A DNA stretch of 64,000 nucleotides from Mycolicibacterium mageritense (GCF_010727475.1 NZ_AP022567.1:5890001-5954000); one strand, 5' to 3'; counted from the stretch's first letter, positions 1 to 8,820 are shown. The notes: generated by a model from the sequence alone, not told the origin. A program made the numbers and translations.

Positions 1-1772
1 CAGCCGGCGCCGTCCGGACCGCCCGTCAGTGGGTGCAGGAGGCTGTTGAGTGCCCGCTGCACATCGGTCTTCACATGCTCGCGCGAGTATTCCGGCAGTA
101 CCGACAGCGTGACGACGACGGTGACTCCCCGATAGCTCGGCCGTTCGACGATCAGCCGGGTGCCGACCAGACGCCGCTGATTGAGGTGGTTCTTGATCCG
201 CTGGATGGTCTCGGGCTCCGGATCGAGATCCTCGCGGCGCACCAGGTTCATGGCGTCGCTGGCCACGTGCGGCACGATCAGCACGCGTACCACACCGGCT
301 TCGCGCTCGTCGGCCGCGGTCAAGCAGTGTGCCCGCGCCACTTCCGGCGCCACCTCAAGCGTGAGCTGTTCGAAATCGCGTGCCGTGACGGCTTTGCCGC
401 GGGTCCGCAGCAACATAGGACCGCGCGCCTTCACCTCCTCGACGGTCTCGGCTTCCGCGCCGCCCACCGCGGCCCGCCGGTTCTCCACCCGCGACACGTA
501 CGGCACACTCGTCTTGAGCACCCGGATCTGTCCGACGCCGACGTTGCCTTTCCGGCCGCCGCCCGTGCGGTAGGCGGCCATCTGCAACGTGGCGGACTTG
601 CGGGGGATCCGTCCGTACTGGCGTACAGTGCCGTCGGATTCGCGCACCATGGGCCCGAACACCACGTCACCGAACACCGGGTCGATGTGGAACGCCTGAC
701 TCGAATGATCTTGTTCTCCGAAGTGATCCACCGGGCGCCATTCGGTGGTCTCGCCGTCGGCGGTGACGGTGAGCACGCTTCCGGTCCACGGCAGCACCGG
801 CCGGTGTTGCAGCACGAAGCGCTGCCCCGCAGTCCCGTCGGAGGTACCGATCGGCTCGTCGCGGATCACCCTGGCATTGATGATGCGTGCGGTGCCGCCG
901 ACCGTGCACGCGGAAATGGATGTGATGAACGGTGATTCGCTGTAGGTCGACTGCCCGGGCGCGGGTTCGACGAGCCGGCAGCGCAGCCAGCCGCGGGCTT
1001 CGCCACCGACTCGCGGTGGTGAGTCGAGCACGTGACCGCGGGGGACGTGCAGGATCACGTCCCCGGGCTTGTTGAACGCCTTCGTCTCGTCGGAACCCAG
1101 CTCGCACGGCACCCAGTCGGGCCCGCCGGTCCAGGCCTCCCAGACATACGGCGGGTTGGTTGGATCGACGCCGACACCCGACACCCGGCAGTCCACCCGC
1201 AGAAGCACCGCGCAGTTCGGCACAGCCTTGTCCAGGCCGATCAGCAGCACATCGCCGGGCTCTGGCCGGTCGGAGAAACACCGGAACTCCACGCCGCCCA
1301 CTTCATTGCGCTGCGACACGGCCTCGCCCTGGGTGGTCGCGGTGGCCACCCGACCGCCTTCCAGCGAACACGGGATGATCTCGAGTTTCTCGGTGGTGGA
1401 GAACACGATCGGCTCGTCGAGGTCGGTGCGGTCGGTGCTCACCTCGGTCTCCGCGCGCACCGTGATGGCCTGGGCCTGTGGCGCGGACAACCAGAACGTG
1501 GCCTCGCCCTGCGCGGCTCCGGGCGGCCGCAGTTCCAGTCCGAGCAGTTCGAGAAACTTGATGTAGTTGCGGTCGGGTACCCGGTTGAGCCGGTAGATGA
1601 GCTGGTCGACCATCATCGCGAACGTCTCGATCAGCGTGATACCCGGATCGGAGATGTTGTGATCGGACCATTCGGGGCAGCGGCGATGCACCAGGCGGCG
1701 GGCGTCATCCACCAGGCTCTGAAACGTCCTGTCGTCGAGATTGGGTGCGGGCAACATGGTTTCAGGCCCCAT
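1..1772 (-). CDS. eCIS baseplate protein (putative baseplate assembly / J-like), 3' end cut by window edge
   Basis: The open frame runs off the left edge, leaving about 590 residues visible. The N-terminus after a second Met (ATG at 1757) reads PNLDDRTFQSLVDDARR, then CPEWSDHNISDPGITLIETFA and VDQLIYRLNRVPDRNYIKFLELLG. This is the hallmark start of the putative baseplate assembly family (TIGR02243 type), the Pvc11/Afp11-like wedge protein of contractile injection systems. It would form the baseplate ring around the spike in the assembled particle. Start 1772 overlaps the end of the gp25-like gene by 11 bp; the internal ATG 1757 is an equally good start and leaves 4 bp between the genes. It is the last visible gene of the structural operon; tail fibre and tape-measure genes are not in the window and would be expected further left. 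The family call rests on remembered family sequences, not a search. Confidence 0.82.
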   Translation of the reverse strand, partial: MGPETMLPAPNLDDRTFQSLVDDARRLVHRRCPEWSDHNISDPGITLIETFAMMVDQLIYRLNRVPDRNYIKFLELLGLELRPPGAAQGEATFWLSAPQAQAITVRAETEVSTDRTDLDEPIVFSTTEKLEIIPCSLEGGRVATATTQGEAVSQRNEVGGVEFRCFSDRPEPGDVLLIGLDKAVPNCAVLLRVDCRVSGVGVDPTNPPYVWEAWTGGPDWVPCELGSDETKAFNKPGDVILHVPRGHVLDSPPRVGGEARGWLRCRLVEPAPGQSTYSESPFITSISACTVGGTARIINARVIRDEPIGTSDGTAGQRFVLQHRPVLPWTGSVLTVTADGETTEWRPVDHFGEQDHSSQAFHIDPVFGDVVFGPMVRESDGTVRQYGRIPRKSATLQMAAYRTGGGRKGNVGVGQIRVLKTSVPYVSRVENRRAAVGGAEAETVEEVKARGPMLLRTRGKAVTARDFEQLTLEVAPEVARAHCLTAADEREAGVVRVLIVPHVASDAMNLVRREDLDPEPETIQRIKNHLNQRRLVGTRLIVERPSYRGVTVVVTLSVLPEYSREHVKTDVQRALNSLLHPLTGGPDGAG

Positions 1773-2211
1773 TCGTCAGATACATCGGGGGAAGCTCGGC
1801 CGACGGCGGGGCGTCCGCTTCTTCGGGGATCACATAGAACGGGAACACCAGGTTGCGCTCGTCGTTGTACCCCCGCACGCGGTAGCCGACATCGATGTGG
1901 GCCGTACCGAGGTCACCCCGGTCGAACACCACCTTCACGTCCTCGACGTCGATGCGGGGCTCCCACCGTTCCAGGGCCCGGCGCACATCGTTGGCGATCG
2001 CCGCCAACGTCGCATCGTTCATCGGTGAGAACAGGTGATCCTGGATGCGGCAGCCGAATTCGGGCCGCATGGGCCGCTCGCCCGGGGCGGTCCTGATGAT
2101 GATCTCGATGGCCTGCTCGATGTCGCGCACCTGGGTGGCCAGGCCGATCGCGTTGGTCGGGTCGACCTGCAGCGGGAAATTCCAGCCCGCCCCGATGAAG
2201 TCGTGCGCCAT
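1762..2211 (-). CDS. eCIS baseplate gp25/GPW-like protein
   Basis: A 149-residue protein. It matches the GPW/gp25 family (Pvc9/Afp9 type), which in phage T4 and contractile injection systems sits at the junction of baseplate and sheath and nucleates sheath polymerisation. Visible features are the central block TAPGERPMRPEFGCRIQDHLF, where the family has its conserved GER.M.P.FG motif, followed by the helical RRALERWEPRIDVEDV stretch. Length is typical for the family. It starts 3 bp after the PAAR gene stops and its end overlaps the baseplate gene, so it is clearly part of one operon. No catalytic role is expected despite the historical gp25 lysozyme label. Confidence 0.9.
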   Translation of the reverse strand: MAHDFIGAGWNFPLQVDPTNAIGLATQVRDIEQAIEIIIRTAPGERPMRPEFGCRIQDHLFSPMNDATLAAIANDVRRALERWEPRIDVEDVKVVFDRGDLGTAHIDVGYRVRGYNDERNLVFPFYVIPEEADAPPSAELPPMYLTNGA

Positions 2212-2214
2212 TGC

Positions 2215-2499
2215 TCAGCCTCCGATCAGCACGGTGGGACAGCCGGGGGGAAGGATCGGGGCACCGCAGGCCGTCATGTCGCCGACCCGGGCGGCAGGCA
2301 TACCGCCGATCAGCACCGTCGGGCATCCCGGCGGAATGATCGCGTTCGGCGGGTGCGGAACGACGCCGGGGAACGCGCATGCGTGCGGGGTTCCGACGGT
2401 GGCCGCCGGGCTGCCGCCGATCAGCACCGTCGGAACGCCGGGAGGGCCGATCGTGCCGGGGTGAGCCGTCAGATCTCCGACACGCGCTGCGGGTGGCAT
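2215..2499 (-). CDS. PAAR-repeat spike tip protein
   Basis: A 94-residue Gly/Pro-rich protein that starts MPPAARVGDLTAHPG. It contains PAARVGD twice, a third degenerate copy (SPAATVGT), and three copies of the segment PPG-[VC]-PTVLIGG. PAAR proteins fold into a small cone that caps the VgrG/gp5 trimer and sharpens the puncturing tip (Pvc10/Afp10 role). Histidine and cysteine residues (HAC, TACGAP) could be the metal ligands at the apex. It lies between the VgrG-like gene (13 bp gap) and gp25 (3 bp gap), the order usual in eCIS loci. No toxin extension is fused to it. Confidence 0.93.
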   Translation of the reverse strand: MPPAARVGDLTAHPGTIGPPGVPTVLIGGSPAATVGTPHACAFPGVVPHPPNAIIPPGCPTVLIGGMPAARVGDMTACGAPILPPGCPTVLIGG

Positions 2500-2512
2500 G
2501 CTGCGACCTCTC

Positions 2513-4327
2513 TCAGTTGATCTTGACCGGGGTGCCGGTGATGACGTTGGGACCGCCGGCCTTGAACTCGCCCGCAGCTTTCGCCGCGACCTTGACCGTG
2601 GTGCCCTTGAGCGACAACGCCACCTGGGTCTCGACGTCCACGGGGCCGGACCCGCCCGCGACCGCGACGCCGTTGGTCGCCGTCAGCGAGATCTTCTTGC
2701 CCTTGAGATCGAGATTGGCCGGGCCGGCGTCGATGACGATTCCCTTGCGTCCTTCGATGAGGACCGTCCCGTCACTGTGCACGACGACGCGTGTGCCGAC
2801 GGCATCCAGCGTGAGCTTGAGCTTGCCGTCCCCGGTTTCGGCAGTGATGCCCTCGGTCCGGCCGTTCTCGTCGAGCAGGTCGATGCGGTGGCCGTTGCGC
2901 GAGATGACCGAACGCCGGTTGACCGCACCGGAGCCGGAGTCGATCAGCTTGGTGCCCTTGGTGTTTGCGGTGTCGATTCCGTTGTGTAGACCGCCGAGGA
3001 CATATGGCCGCAGCGGATCCTGTTGTTCGAACGCCACCAGCACCTCGTCGCCGACCTCGGGTACCACCATGGCGCCGCGGTCTTTTCCGGCTCCCGGTTG
3101 CACGGTGCGGGCCCAGTCGCTGACGTAGTCGTCCGACAGCCACGGGAACGTCAGCTTCACCCGGCCCTGGTTCGTCGGATCGTTGGCATCGCTGACCTGG
3201 GCGACGACAACGCCTGCCGTGCCGGAGGTCCGGCCGCCGCCCGCCGTAAGACCGTACAGGCTGCGCTCCTGTCTGCCGGTGACGGAGAACGCGGTCGTGT
3301 AGCCACCGTTGGCCGGATCGTAGCGATGCCGGGCCGCGGTCAGCGTGTACTTGCCGTCGAACGGGACACCGGCGTTCTCGATCGTGACACCGACGTTGGC
3401 GCGCAGTTTCGGGTTGCCGCGGGCGACCGCGTCGATCTCGGCGAACGAGCTGCCGATCTCCTCGGCCAGGGCAGCCGAGGCGGTGTCGGCCTCGGACTGG
3501 GTCCGGTAGGCGACGTCGGACGCGACATAGCGCGGATCGCCGAACGGCTTGGCCATGTCGGCCGGCTTCATCGTCGGCAGCTCAACGCTTTTCGTTCCGG
3601 CGGGGACGGTACTGACGATCTTGCGCTTCTGCGCGACGTCCCAACCGCGCACCTCGATCTCACTGACCTGTTCGGCCGCGGTGATCACCGACCGGAACCG
3701 CAGCAGGTCGATGCCGAGCCGTAGCACCAGGGGATCGGTGCCCTTCGCGTCGTCGGACGGGGCCTTGCTGGCGACCTCACGCGGACGGAAGTTGAGCTTG
3801 TTGTCCTTCACGGTGAGCTCGTAGCCGATGCGCCGCGCCATGCCGTCGAGGAACTCCCAGTCGGTCTGGCCGAACTGACCGAGGTGATCGAAAACCGTCT
3901 TGCTGGGCGTGATCTGGTCGGTGGGGATCTTGGCGCGCTGCGAGATCTGCGTGACCGCGTCGGATGCGGTGGTCTGGGTGTAGGACTTGGTGTGCCGGCC
4001 CCGGAACAGCCGGTGCGCCGGGTCGTAACCCCGCACGATCGTGAACGAACCGGGGCCGCCGATCTCGGCTTCCAGCGAGGTCACCTCGGCCTCGATGAGC
4101 TTCTCCGGCACGTCGGTCTGTGTGCTGCCGACGGTGATCTTGACCTTGCTGCCGATCTTGACCTTCGCCTTCTCGATCACGATCCGGTTCGGGTCGCGGA
4201 AGCGCAGCATGAACGCATCGGGCAGGCGCAGGCTCGAGTCGACGTAGGCCGAGACCAGCAGCGGGCCGATGTCGTCGGGTAGCGGGCTGCCGTCGACGTC
4301 GATGACAAAGCTTGCGGAAGTGGCCAT
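2513..4327 (-). CDS. VgrG/gp27-gp5-like spike protein
   Basis: A 604-residue central spike protein (Pvc8/Afp8 role). The first 350 or so residues resemble the gp27/late-control-D hub, with RGYDPAHRLFRGRHTKSY and LGQFGQTDWEFLDGMARRIGY visible. This is followed by the gp5 OB-fold around residues 370-455 (AQVSDANDPTNQGRVKLTFPW, then GAMVVPEVGDEVLVAFEQQDP and YVLGGLHNG). The C-terminus is a repetitive beta-prism (GKLKLTLDAV, GTVLIEGRKGIVIDA) that would be capped by the PAAR protein next door. There is no lysozyme domain and no C-terminal effector fusion. It forms the trimeric needle at the base of the tube. Start ATG 4327 is 4 bp after the preceding gene. Confidence 0.95.
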   Translation of the reverse strand: MATSASFVIDVDGSPLPDDIGPLLVSAYVDSSLRLPDAFMLRFRDPNRIVIEKAKVKIGSKVKITVGSTQTDVPEKLIEAEVTSLEAEIGGPGSFTIVRGYDPAHRLFRGRHTKSYTQTTASDAVTQISQRAKIPTDQITPSKTVFDHLGQFGQTDWEFLDGMARRIGYELTVKDNKLNFRPREVASKAPSDDAKGTDPLVLRLGIDLLRFRSVITAAEQVSEIEVRGWDVAQKRKIVSTVPAGTKSVELPTMKPADMAKPFGDPRYVASDVAYRTQSEADTASAALAEEIGSSFAEIDAVARGNPKLRANVGVTIENAGVPFDGKYTLTAARHRYDPANGGYTTAFSVTGRQERSLYGLTAGGGRTSGTAGVVVAQVSDANDPTNQGRVKLTFPWLSDDYVSDWARTVQPGAGKDRGAMVVPEVGDEVLVAFEQQDPLRPYVLGGLHNGIDTANTKGTKLIDSGSGAVNRRSVISRNGHRIDLLDENGRTEGITAETGDGKLKLTLDAVGTRVVVHSDGTVLIEGRKGIVIDAGPANLDLKGKKISLTATNGVAVAGGSGPVDVETQVALSLKGTTVKVAAKAAGEFKAGGPNVITGTPVKIN

Positions 4328-4331
4328 TACG

Positions 4332-5102
4332 TCACCCCGCCGTCGCGAGCGCGTCGATCCTGGGCAGTTTGAGCCGGGTGCCGTTCGGGACGCGCATCGG
4401 GTCGTCGATGTCGTTGTAGGCGGCCAGGGGCCGCCACAGCTGCGGATCTCCGTACTCGCGGTAGGCGATCAGGGCGAGGGAATCACCCGTCACCATCGTG
4501 TGGACGTCGTCAGCCCACAGCGCACCCGACGTCGGGTTCTGCTTGGGGTCGGGCGTGACGTCGATCTCCTCCAGATTGACGGTGCACGTTGCCCTGATCG
4601 GAATGCCGTTGGCGGCGAACCGCGTGTACTTGGCCTGCACCTGGCTGATGTAGGCGGCGAAACTCTTGACCTGGCCCCAGTTGAACACGACCAGGAACGG
4701 CATCGGCGCCTCGCCCTTCTGCACCTCCTTGCACGGCACGCAGCAACTGAACAGTTTGTCCACGGATGCCACCACGTCGACGCCGTCCTTCGCGGCGGCA
4801 TCGAAGTACAGTTCCAGGCTCAGCTTGCACGGCTCGGCACCGGAATACTCCGGCGGTCCGGCCTTCTTCTCCTTGGTGGGTTTGCGTTCCCACTTGGCGG
4901 ACTTGGTGATCGACACTTCCTTGGGATTGAACTGGAAGGTGATCTTGTCCTTGAGGGAACCGAGTTCGGGCTTGCCACCCTTGACGTGCTTGGGTTCCCA
5001 CATCTCCAGGAATGCGTACTGCGGCTGTGCCCAGGTGTCCGGCGCGGCGTCGCCCTTCTTCTCGGGTGGCGGCGCTTTGAGGGCGATCGACTTGTCAGCC
5101 AT
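4332..5102 (-). CDS. LysM-containing tube/baseplate adaptor (Pvc7/Afp7-like)
   Basis: A 256-residue protein. The N-terminal two thirds (LKDKITFQFNPKEVSITKSAKWER, LELYFDAAAKDGVDVV) match the CIS tube-protein N-terminal family. The C-terminal 45 residues (VTGDSLALIAYREYGDPQLWRPLAAYNDIDDP, PNGTRLKLP) form a LysM domain. In PVC and Afp particles this protein links the inner tube to the spike, and LysM here acts as a structural adaptor, not necessarily as a cell-wall binder. A Cys-rich stretch (LFSCCVPCKEV) is noticeable near the middle. The start overlaps the end of the second tube gene by 8 bp, indicating translational coupling. Confidence 0.9.
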   Translation of the reverse strand: MADKSIALKAPPPEKKGDAAPDTWAQPQYAFLEMWEPKHVKGGKPELGSLKDKITFQFNPKEVSITKSAKWERKPTKEKKAGPPEYSGAEPCKLSLELYFDAAAKDGVDVVASVDKLFSCCVPCKEVQKGEAPMPFLVVFNWGQVKSFAAYISQVQAKYTRFAANGIPIRATCTVNLEEIDVTPDPKQNPTSGALWADDVHTMVTGDSLALIAYREYGDPQLWRPLAAYNDIDDPMRVPNGTRLKLPRIDALATAG

Positions 5103-5562
5103 TGGGGGTGCCTTTTTCCGGAGTGAAACCGTGGTGTGCGATCTCCAGGGTCTCGGTGAAGACCTTGGGGGAGTCCAGGTTCAGGCTCGGCCCTGTCCAC
5201 CGGACCGGTACCACGCCCTGCAGCTGCCAGGTCATCACCGGGTTTCCGGCGGCATCCATGGCCTTGATCTCGCCCGTGGTCGGTTTGAGGCCGTTGAGCG
5301 CCTTGACGATCCACTTCGTGAGTTTCTCGCTGTCGGGCCCGATCGGCCTGGTCAGCTTGATGTTGCTGTACTTCATCCGGGTCGGCAGCTGCCAGACCAG
5401 GCCGTTGTTGCCGCCCTCTTCGCGCTGCTCCATGACCACCTCAAGGCCGAATCCTTCGCAGCTGCTGAACTTTCCGACGTCGGTCTTGTCGAACTTGACG
5501 GCAAAGCAGACTCCGACGAAGACCTCGTCCTTGTCTTCCGGCGGCAGCTTCGGCGGGCTCAT
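5095..5562 (-). CDS. tail tube-like protein, second copy (T4 gp19 family, Pvc5-like)
   Basis: A 155-residue member of the T4 gp19/conserved phage tail tube family. Family features visible are VCFAVKFDKTDVGKFSSCEGFGLEVVMEQ at the N-terminus, then KYSNIKLTRPI and the C-terminal WTGPSLNLDSPKVFTETLEIAHHGF. It differs clearly from the main tube protein at 8374-8820, so it is probably the tube-initiator or adaptor ring (Pvc5/Afp5 role) between spike and tube and not the bulk subunit. It lies 9 bp downstream of the proline-rich VQR protein and overlaps the LysM gene by 8 bp. Confidence 0.9.
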   Translation of the reverse strand: MSPPKLPPEDKDEVFVGVCFAVKFDKTDVGKFSSCEGFGLEVVMEQREEGGNNGLVWQLPTRMKYSNIKLTRPIGPDSEKLTKWIVKALNGLKPTTGEIKAMDAAGNPVMTWQLQGVVPVRWTGPSLNLDSPKVFTETLEIAHHGFTPEKGTPNG

Positions 5563-5571
5563 CGTCTTCCC

Positions 5572-7770
5572 CTATCGGCCTAGATCCATGAGCATTCCCG
5601 CACGTTCGCGGTCGAGCCACAGCTCGGCGCGTAGCCGTGCGACCAGCGGGTCGTAGAGCTTGTTGAGCAGTTCGTCGACATTGGTTCCGCCCGGCGCCGC
5701 TGCTCCCGCGGCAGCGGCGGCAGCAGGGGCAGCGGCGACGGCCGCGGCGGATTCCGGTGGGGGTGGCGGCGCGGCTTCGGCTGCAGGCGCAGGCGCGGTG
5801 TCGTCGGTGTCGCGCTGAATGTGCGCGGTGTCGAACGTGATGGTGTTGGTGTCGGCGTCGTAGTGGTGGCTGGGCTCGTCGAACGCGTAACCGCCGGCGG
5901 GCCCGGCGAGTTCGGGCGCATGGCCGTGCGGTGAACCGGTTTCGGTGTGCCGGACCTGAGCCGCTGCCGGCGGCGGCGTGGATGGCGAACCGGCCGCGGA
6001 GAACATCCGCTGCAGCCCTACCGGCCGCGGGCTGCTGCCAACGGCCGCTGTGTGTTCGACGCCGAGCGGGTGCGCACCTGTGTCGGTCCGGACCGGTGGC
6101 AGGACCACCAGCCTGCGGTTGTGCACGGCCCGTTGGACGACCGGGTGCACGGGCACGACCGGGTGCACCGGCGTGGCAGGACTGGGTGCGGCTGGGGAAT
6201 CGACCACGGGGAGCGTGAGGCGCTGCCCGATCACAGGCTCGGCGGCTGTGCGCTGGACGTGCTGCCCTTCGGCGTGAACCGCGCTGGGTTCCGCGAGGGC
6301 GCCGGTGTGTGCGATCGTGGCGGCGGGGCCCGTCACCCCCGGTTCTGCCTCACGCTGCGCCGCGAAGGTGACCGACCGGGTCAGTTGGGCTGCGGGCCCG
6401 TGCTTTTCGGAACTCGCGGCGATCGGTGCCGGTACGTGGATCGGCGTCGAGGTGTCGAGCCGTTGGACTGGCACCGGGGCGCGAGAAGGCGCGGGGGCAG
6501 ACGGCGATGCCTCGGTGCGCTGCACGCCGGGGGCAGAGTTGGTGGTTGTCGTGGTGTTCGGCCGGGCAGCGGACACCGGGAAGGGCTGCGATGTCGTCGG
6601 CGGCACAAGGGGTTCGACGCGAACGGTCGGAATCGACTCCGCCTTGGTGACCCTGTGGACATCGACGTCGACAGGTAGTGGTGCCGATGGCGATACCGCC
6701 CGTTGTATCGGAACGACGGGAGCGTCGTCGACGCGCGGCGACGGCGGTGAGGTTGTGGGAGCGGGTGTCGGCGATGACGGGGGAGCCGGTGTGGCGATCG
6801 TTTCGGGTGCGGATGGCTCACCTGGCAGACTGTCGGCCGCGACGTCGGGTAGCTCCGGTTCGGCAGGGGACGGCGCGACGAATTCCGGCGCGCCGGGCTC
6901 GCTCGTGGCGGCCGGCGCCGCGGTGGCGGTGTCGGTGGTTGGTGTGCTCGGCGCCGGTGGGTTCGGAGCCGCGGTGTCGACCGTGCGCAGGATCGGTAGT
7001 GGCGACGTGGTGGTGGTGCGTTGCACCGGTGCGAGCCGGCGAAACTCGGGAACCTTGCGTGGCTCGGGTGGCGTCGATCGGGACGAAACTGCCTGTACCA
7101 CAGGAAGACTTGCCGTGGGTACGGTGTCGGCGCCGGAACGCTGCAGGGTCGGTGCGCCGGCGGGGCCGGACAAGGTGACCGGGCTGAGCGGCGCGGTATC
7201 CGCGCCGGCAGTCGACGGTCGATCGGTGGGTGTGTGGGTGTCGGAGAACACGACCGTTTCGACCGGTGCGACGCCCAGCGGCCGGCGCTCGTCGACGTCG
7301 GACGCCTGCACCATTTCACGCGGGGGTTCGATCTCAGGATCCTCGACGGGAAACACCTGGGGCACCGGCGAATCCTGCTCGGTGAGGCGTTGCACCGGTG
7401 CGCTCACGCCGACGTGGGCACGTTGCACGGACGGCAGCCGCGGGGCCCAGCTGCGGGTCCGTTCCGCGGGCGCGGCCGGGGGTGCGGCGGGAACGTCGGG
7501 ATGCGCCGGAACGGCATCGAGAACGGGTAGGCCGGTGTGGTCAGCAGTCAGAAGCGATACGGGCCGGGTGAATCCGGGGTTCTGCGACGTGGTGAGCGAA
7601 TCGGTGAATCCCTCGAACTGTGCGGTTGGTTCGATGTCTCCGACCGTGCGTTGGACAGGTGCCAGGCGTTGCCAGGCCGGCTGCCCACCACTCACCGGCG
7701 CGGACTGCGTCGCGGGTTCGACCGGTGCGGTCTGCCGTGCGGAGCGTCCCCATGGCCACCATTTCGGCAT
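5572..7770 (-). CDS. Pro/Ala-rich eCIS protein with twelve [VIL]QR motifs and conserved C-terminal helix
   Basis: A 732-residue, low-complexity, probably disordered protein rich in Pro, Ala, Thr and Ser. Twelve [VIL]QR tripeptides occur at residues 39, 115, 126, 209, 249, 355, 416, 435, 505, 545, 586 and 651, mostly preceded by Pro, Ala or a small hydrophobic residue. Only the last 37 residues look folded (VDELLNKLYDPLVARLRAEL then WLDRERAGMLMDLGR). This tail is the type of C-terminus I recall from comparable genes in other actinobacterial eCIS operons. It sits inside the structural operon between the DUF6760 and second tube genes, so it probably acts in assembly, tube filling or cargo handling. 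The VQR motif also occurs in the DUF4157 and HEGTH candidate cargos. Function is unknown; the interpretation is inference. Base composition is like its neighbours. Confidence 0.8.
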   Translation of the reverse strand: MPKWWPWGRSARQTAPVEPATQSAPVSGGQPAWQRLAPVQRTVGDIEPTAQFEGFTDSLTTSQNPGFTRPVSLLTADHTGLPVLDAVPAHPDVPAAPPAAPAERTRSWAPRLPSVQRAHVGVSAPVQRLTEQDSPVPQVFPVEDPEIEPPREMVQASDVDERRPLGVAPVETVVFSDTHTPTDRPSTAGADTAPLSPVTLSGPAGAPTLQRSGADTVPTASLPVVQAVSSRSTPPEPRKVPEFRRLAPVQRTTTTSPLPILRTVDTAAPNPPAPSTPTTDTATAAPAATSEPGAPEFVAPSPAEPELPDVAADSLPGEPSAPETIATPAPPSSPTPAPTTSPPSPRVDDAPVVPIQRAVSPSAPLPVDVDVHRVTKAESIPTVRVEPLVPPTTSQPFPVSAARPNTTTTTNSAPGVQRTEASPSAPAPSRAPVPVQRLDTSTPIHVPAPIAASSEKHGPAAQLTRSVTFAAQREAEPGVTGPAATIAHTGALAEPSAVHAEGQHVQRTAAEPVIGQRLTLPVVDSPAAPSPATPVHPVVPVHPVVQRAVHNRRLVVLPPVRTDTGAHPLGVEHTAAVGSSPRPVGLQRMFSAAGSPSTPPPAAAQVRHTETGSPHGHAPELAGPAGGYAFDEPSHHYDADTNTITFDTAHIQRDTDDTAPAPAAEAAPPPPPESAAAVAAAPAAAAAAGAAAPGGTNVDELLNKLYDPLVARLRAELWLDRERAGMLMDLGR

Positions 7771-7787
7771 CGCTCATCTCCATCGGT

Positions 7788-7934
7788 TCAGCGCTGTGCG
7801 GCGAGATCTCGGGTCAACCGGACGAACCGGCGGCGGTCGGCGTGTTCGAGGTCGAGCACGGCGTCGAGTTGCCAGTGCAGGTGATACGCGAGATAGCTGA
7901 CCTCTTGGTAGAGGACGTCGGGTCCGCACGTCAC
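7788..7934 (-). CDS. small DUF6760-like eCIS protein
   Basis: A 48-residue protein starting at GTG 7934, whose first bases overlap the TGA of the upstream tail-assembly gene (GTGA, translational coupling). The sequence VSYLAYHLHWQLDAVLDLEH followed by ADRRRFVRLTRDL matches the short DUF6760 family found next to tube and baseplate genes in contractile systems. By position it may correspond to the small Pvc6/Afp6-type adaptor. The exact structural role is inferred from neighbourhood. It is 17 bp ahead of the VQR-repeat gene. Confidence 0.82.
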   Translation of the reverse strand: MTCGPDVLYQEVSYLAYHLHWQLDAVLDLEHADRRRFVRLTRDLAAQR

Positions 7935-8374
7935 GATTCCCCCAGGCGGCTCCCGGCAACGTCGACCGCGAAGTCGTTGTTGCAGTGCGGGCACGTGACG
8001 CGGGCGTGTGTGTGACCGTCCTGGTTCACCCGCCGGTAGAGATCCTGCAGGAACGCGAGGTCCGATGCGAACAGGTTCTCGATGATTCCGCCGTGGATGT
8101 CCTCGATGTCGCCGATGCGGAGCACCACTCGGCTGATCAGCACCACCGCAAGGTAATTCGGGCTCTCGCGGACCCGGTCGTCGCGTTGCGACACCAGCTC
8201 GTCGCGGGCCGTGGCCAACCGCATGACGCCGTGGCGGTGCACGGTGCCCGCCGGGTCGACGTAGCCGCGCGGCAGCACGAACGGAAACTCGGTGCGCAGC
8301 TGGACATCGTCGGAAGGCGTCTGCCCCGGCGCGTCGGCCAGGGCAGAACTCCCGTGAACGTTTCCTCTGCGCAT
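7931..8374 (-). CDS. eCIS tail-assembly/baseplate-associated protein with CPHC motif
   Basis: A 147-residue protein of the type annotated as phage tail assembly protein in actinobacterial eCIS loci. Its recognisable core is LPRGYVDPAGTVHRHGVMRLATA, a long helical middle (YLAVVLISRVVLRIGDIEDI, ENLFASDLAFLQDLYRRVN) and a C-terminal VTCPHCNNDFAVDV with a Cys pair. Only one Cys-x-x-Cys is present, so a metal site would need dimerisation. Start ATG 8374 overlaps the tube gene's TGA (TGATG) and its end overlaps the DUF6760 start. It is probably an assembly chaperone or adaptor by analogy with T4-type tail chaperones; this role is not shown by the sequence. Confidence 0.75.
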   Translation of the reverse strand: MRRGNVHGSSALADAPGQTPSDDVQLRTEFPFVLPRGYVDPAGTVHRHGVMRLATARDELVSQRDDRVRESPNYLAVVLISRVVLRIGDIEDIHGGIIENLFASDLAFLQDLYRRVNQDGHTHARVTCPHCNNDFAVDVAGSRLGES

Positions 8375-8820
8375 CAGGCGGGTTCACACTTCTCGTAGGT
8401 CAGCACCAGTTTCTCGGTCATCACACTGGTGTCACCGGCCTTCATGGAGCTGAGCTCGAGGCTCTTGGGCCAGGCCGCGGTGAGGTTGTAGCGCTTGACT
8501 TCCTCGCCCTCGTAGTCGAACACGATGATGGAGCCGCCCTTGCGGGCATCTTTCATCTTGCCCAGCTGTGAGTCCTTGACCCACTTCTCGAAGCCGTTGT
8601 CCTTGGTCAACGGACGGGTCAACGTGCACTCGCCGGCCTTCCAGCGGCCCGGCAACTTCTTGACGTTGTACTTGCCGTCCTTGGCCATGTTCGACTTGTA
8701 CTCGATGACGTCCTGCTCCATCTTGAGCCCTGTCACCTCGGTGATGGCCTTGATCTGAATGCCGTCGAATTCCAGACCGAAAGAGTGGCCTACCGAGCTG
8801 TCGTCGTCCTGCAGTGCCAT
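8374..8820 (-). CDS. main tail tube protein (gp19/Hcp-like)
   Basis: A 148-residue member of the T4 gp19-type tube family that forms the inner tube of the injection particle, through which cargo is delivered. Family features are GHSFGLEFDGIQIKAITEVTGL, LPGRWKAGECTLTRPL, KWVKDSQLGKMKDARKGGSI and the C-terminal LSSMKAGDTSVMTEKLVLTYE. It lies directly downstream of the sheath gene (34 bp gap), the usual tube-sheath pairing, and overlaps the next gene by TGATG. Length is normal. Confidence 0.95.
   Translation of the reverse strand: MALQDDDSSVGHSFGLEFDGIQIKAITEVTGLKMEQDVIEYKSNMAKDGKYNVKKLPGRWKAGECTLTRPLTKDNGFEKWVKDSQLGKMKDARKGGSIIVFDYEGEEVKRYNLTAAWPKSLELSSMKAGDTSVMTEKLVLTYEKCEPA

Noticed and set aside
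2215..2499. Recurring 20-30 bp DNA similarity inside the PAAR gene as a repeat element
   Set aside because: Explained by the repeated PTVLIGG and PAARVGD protein motifs.
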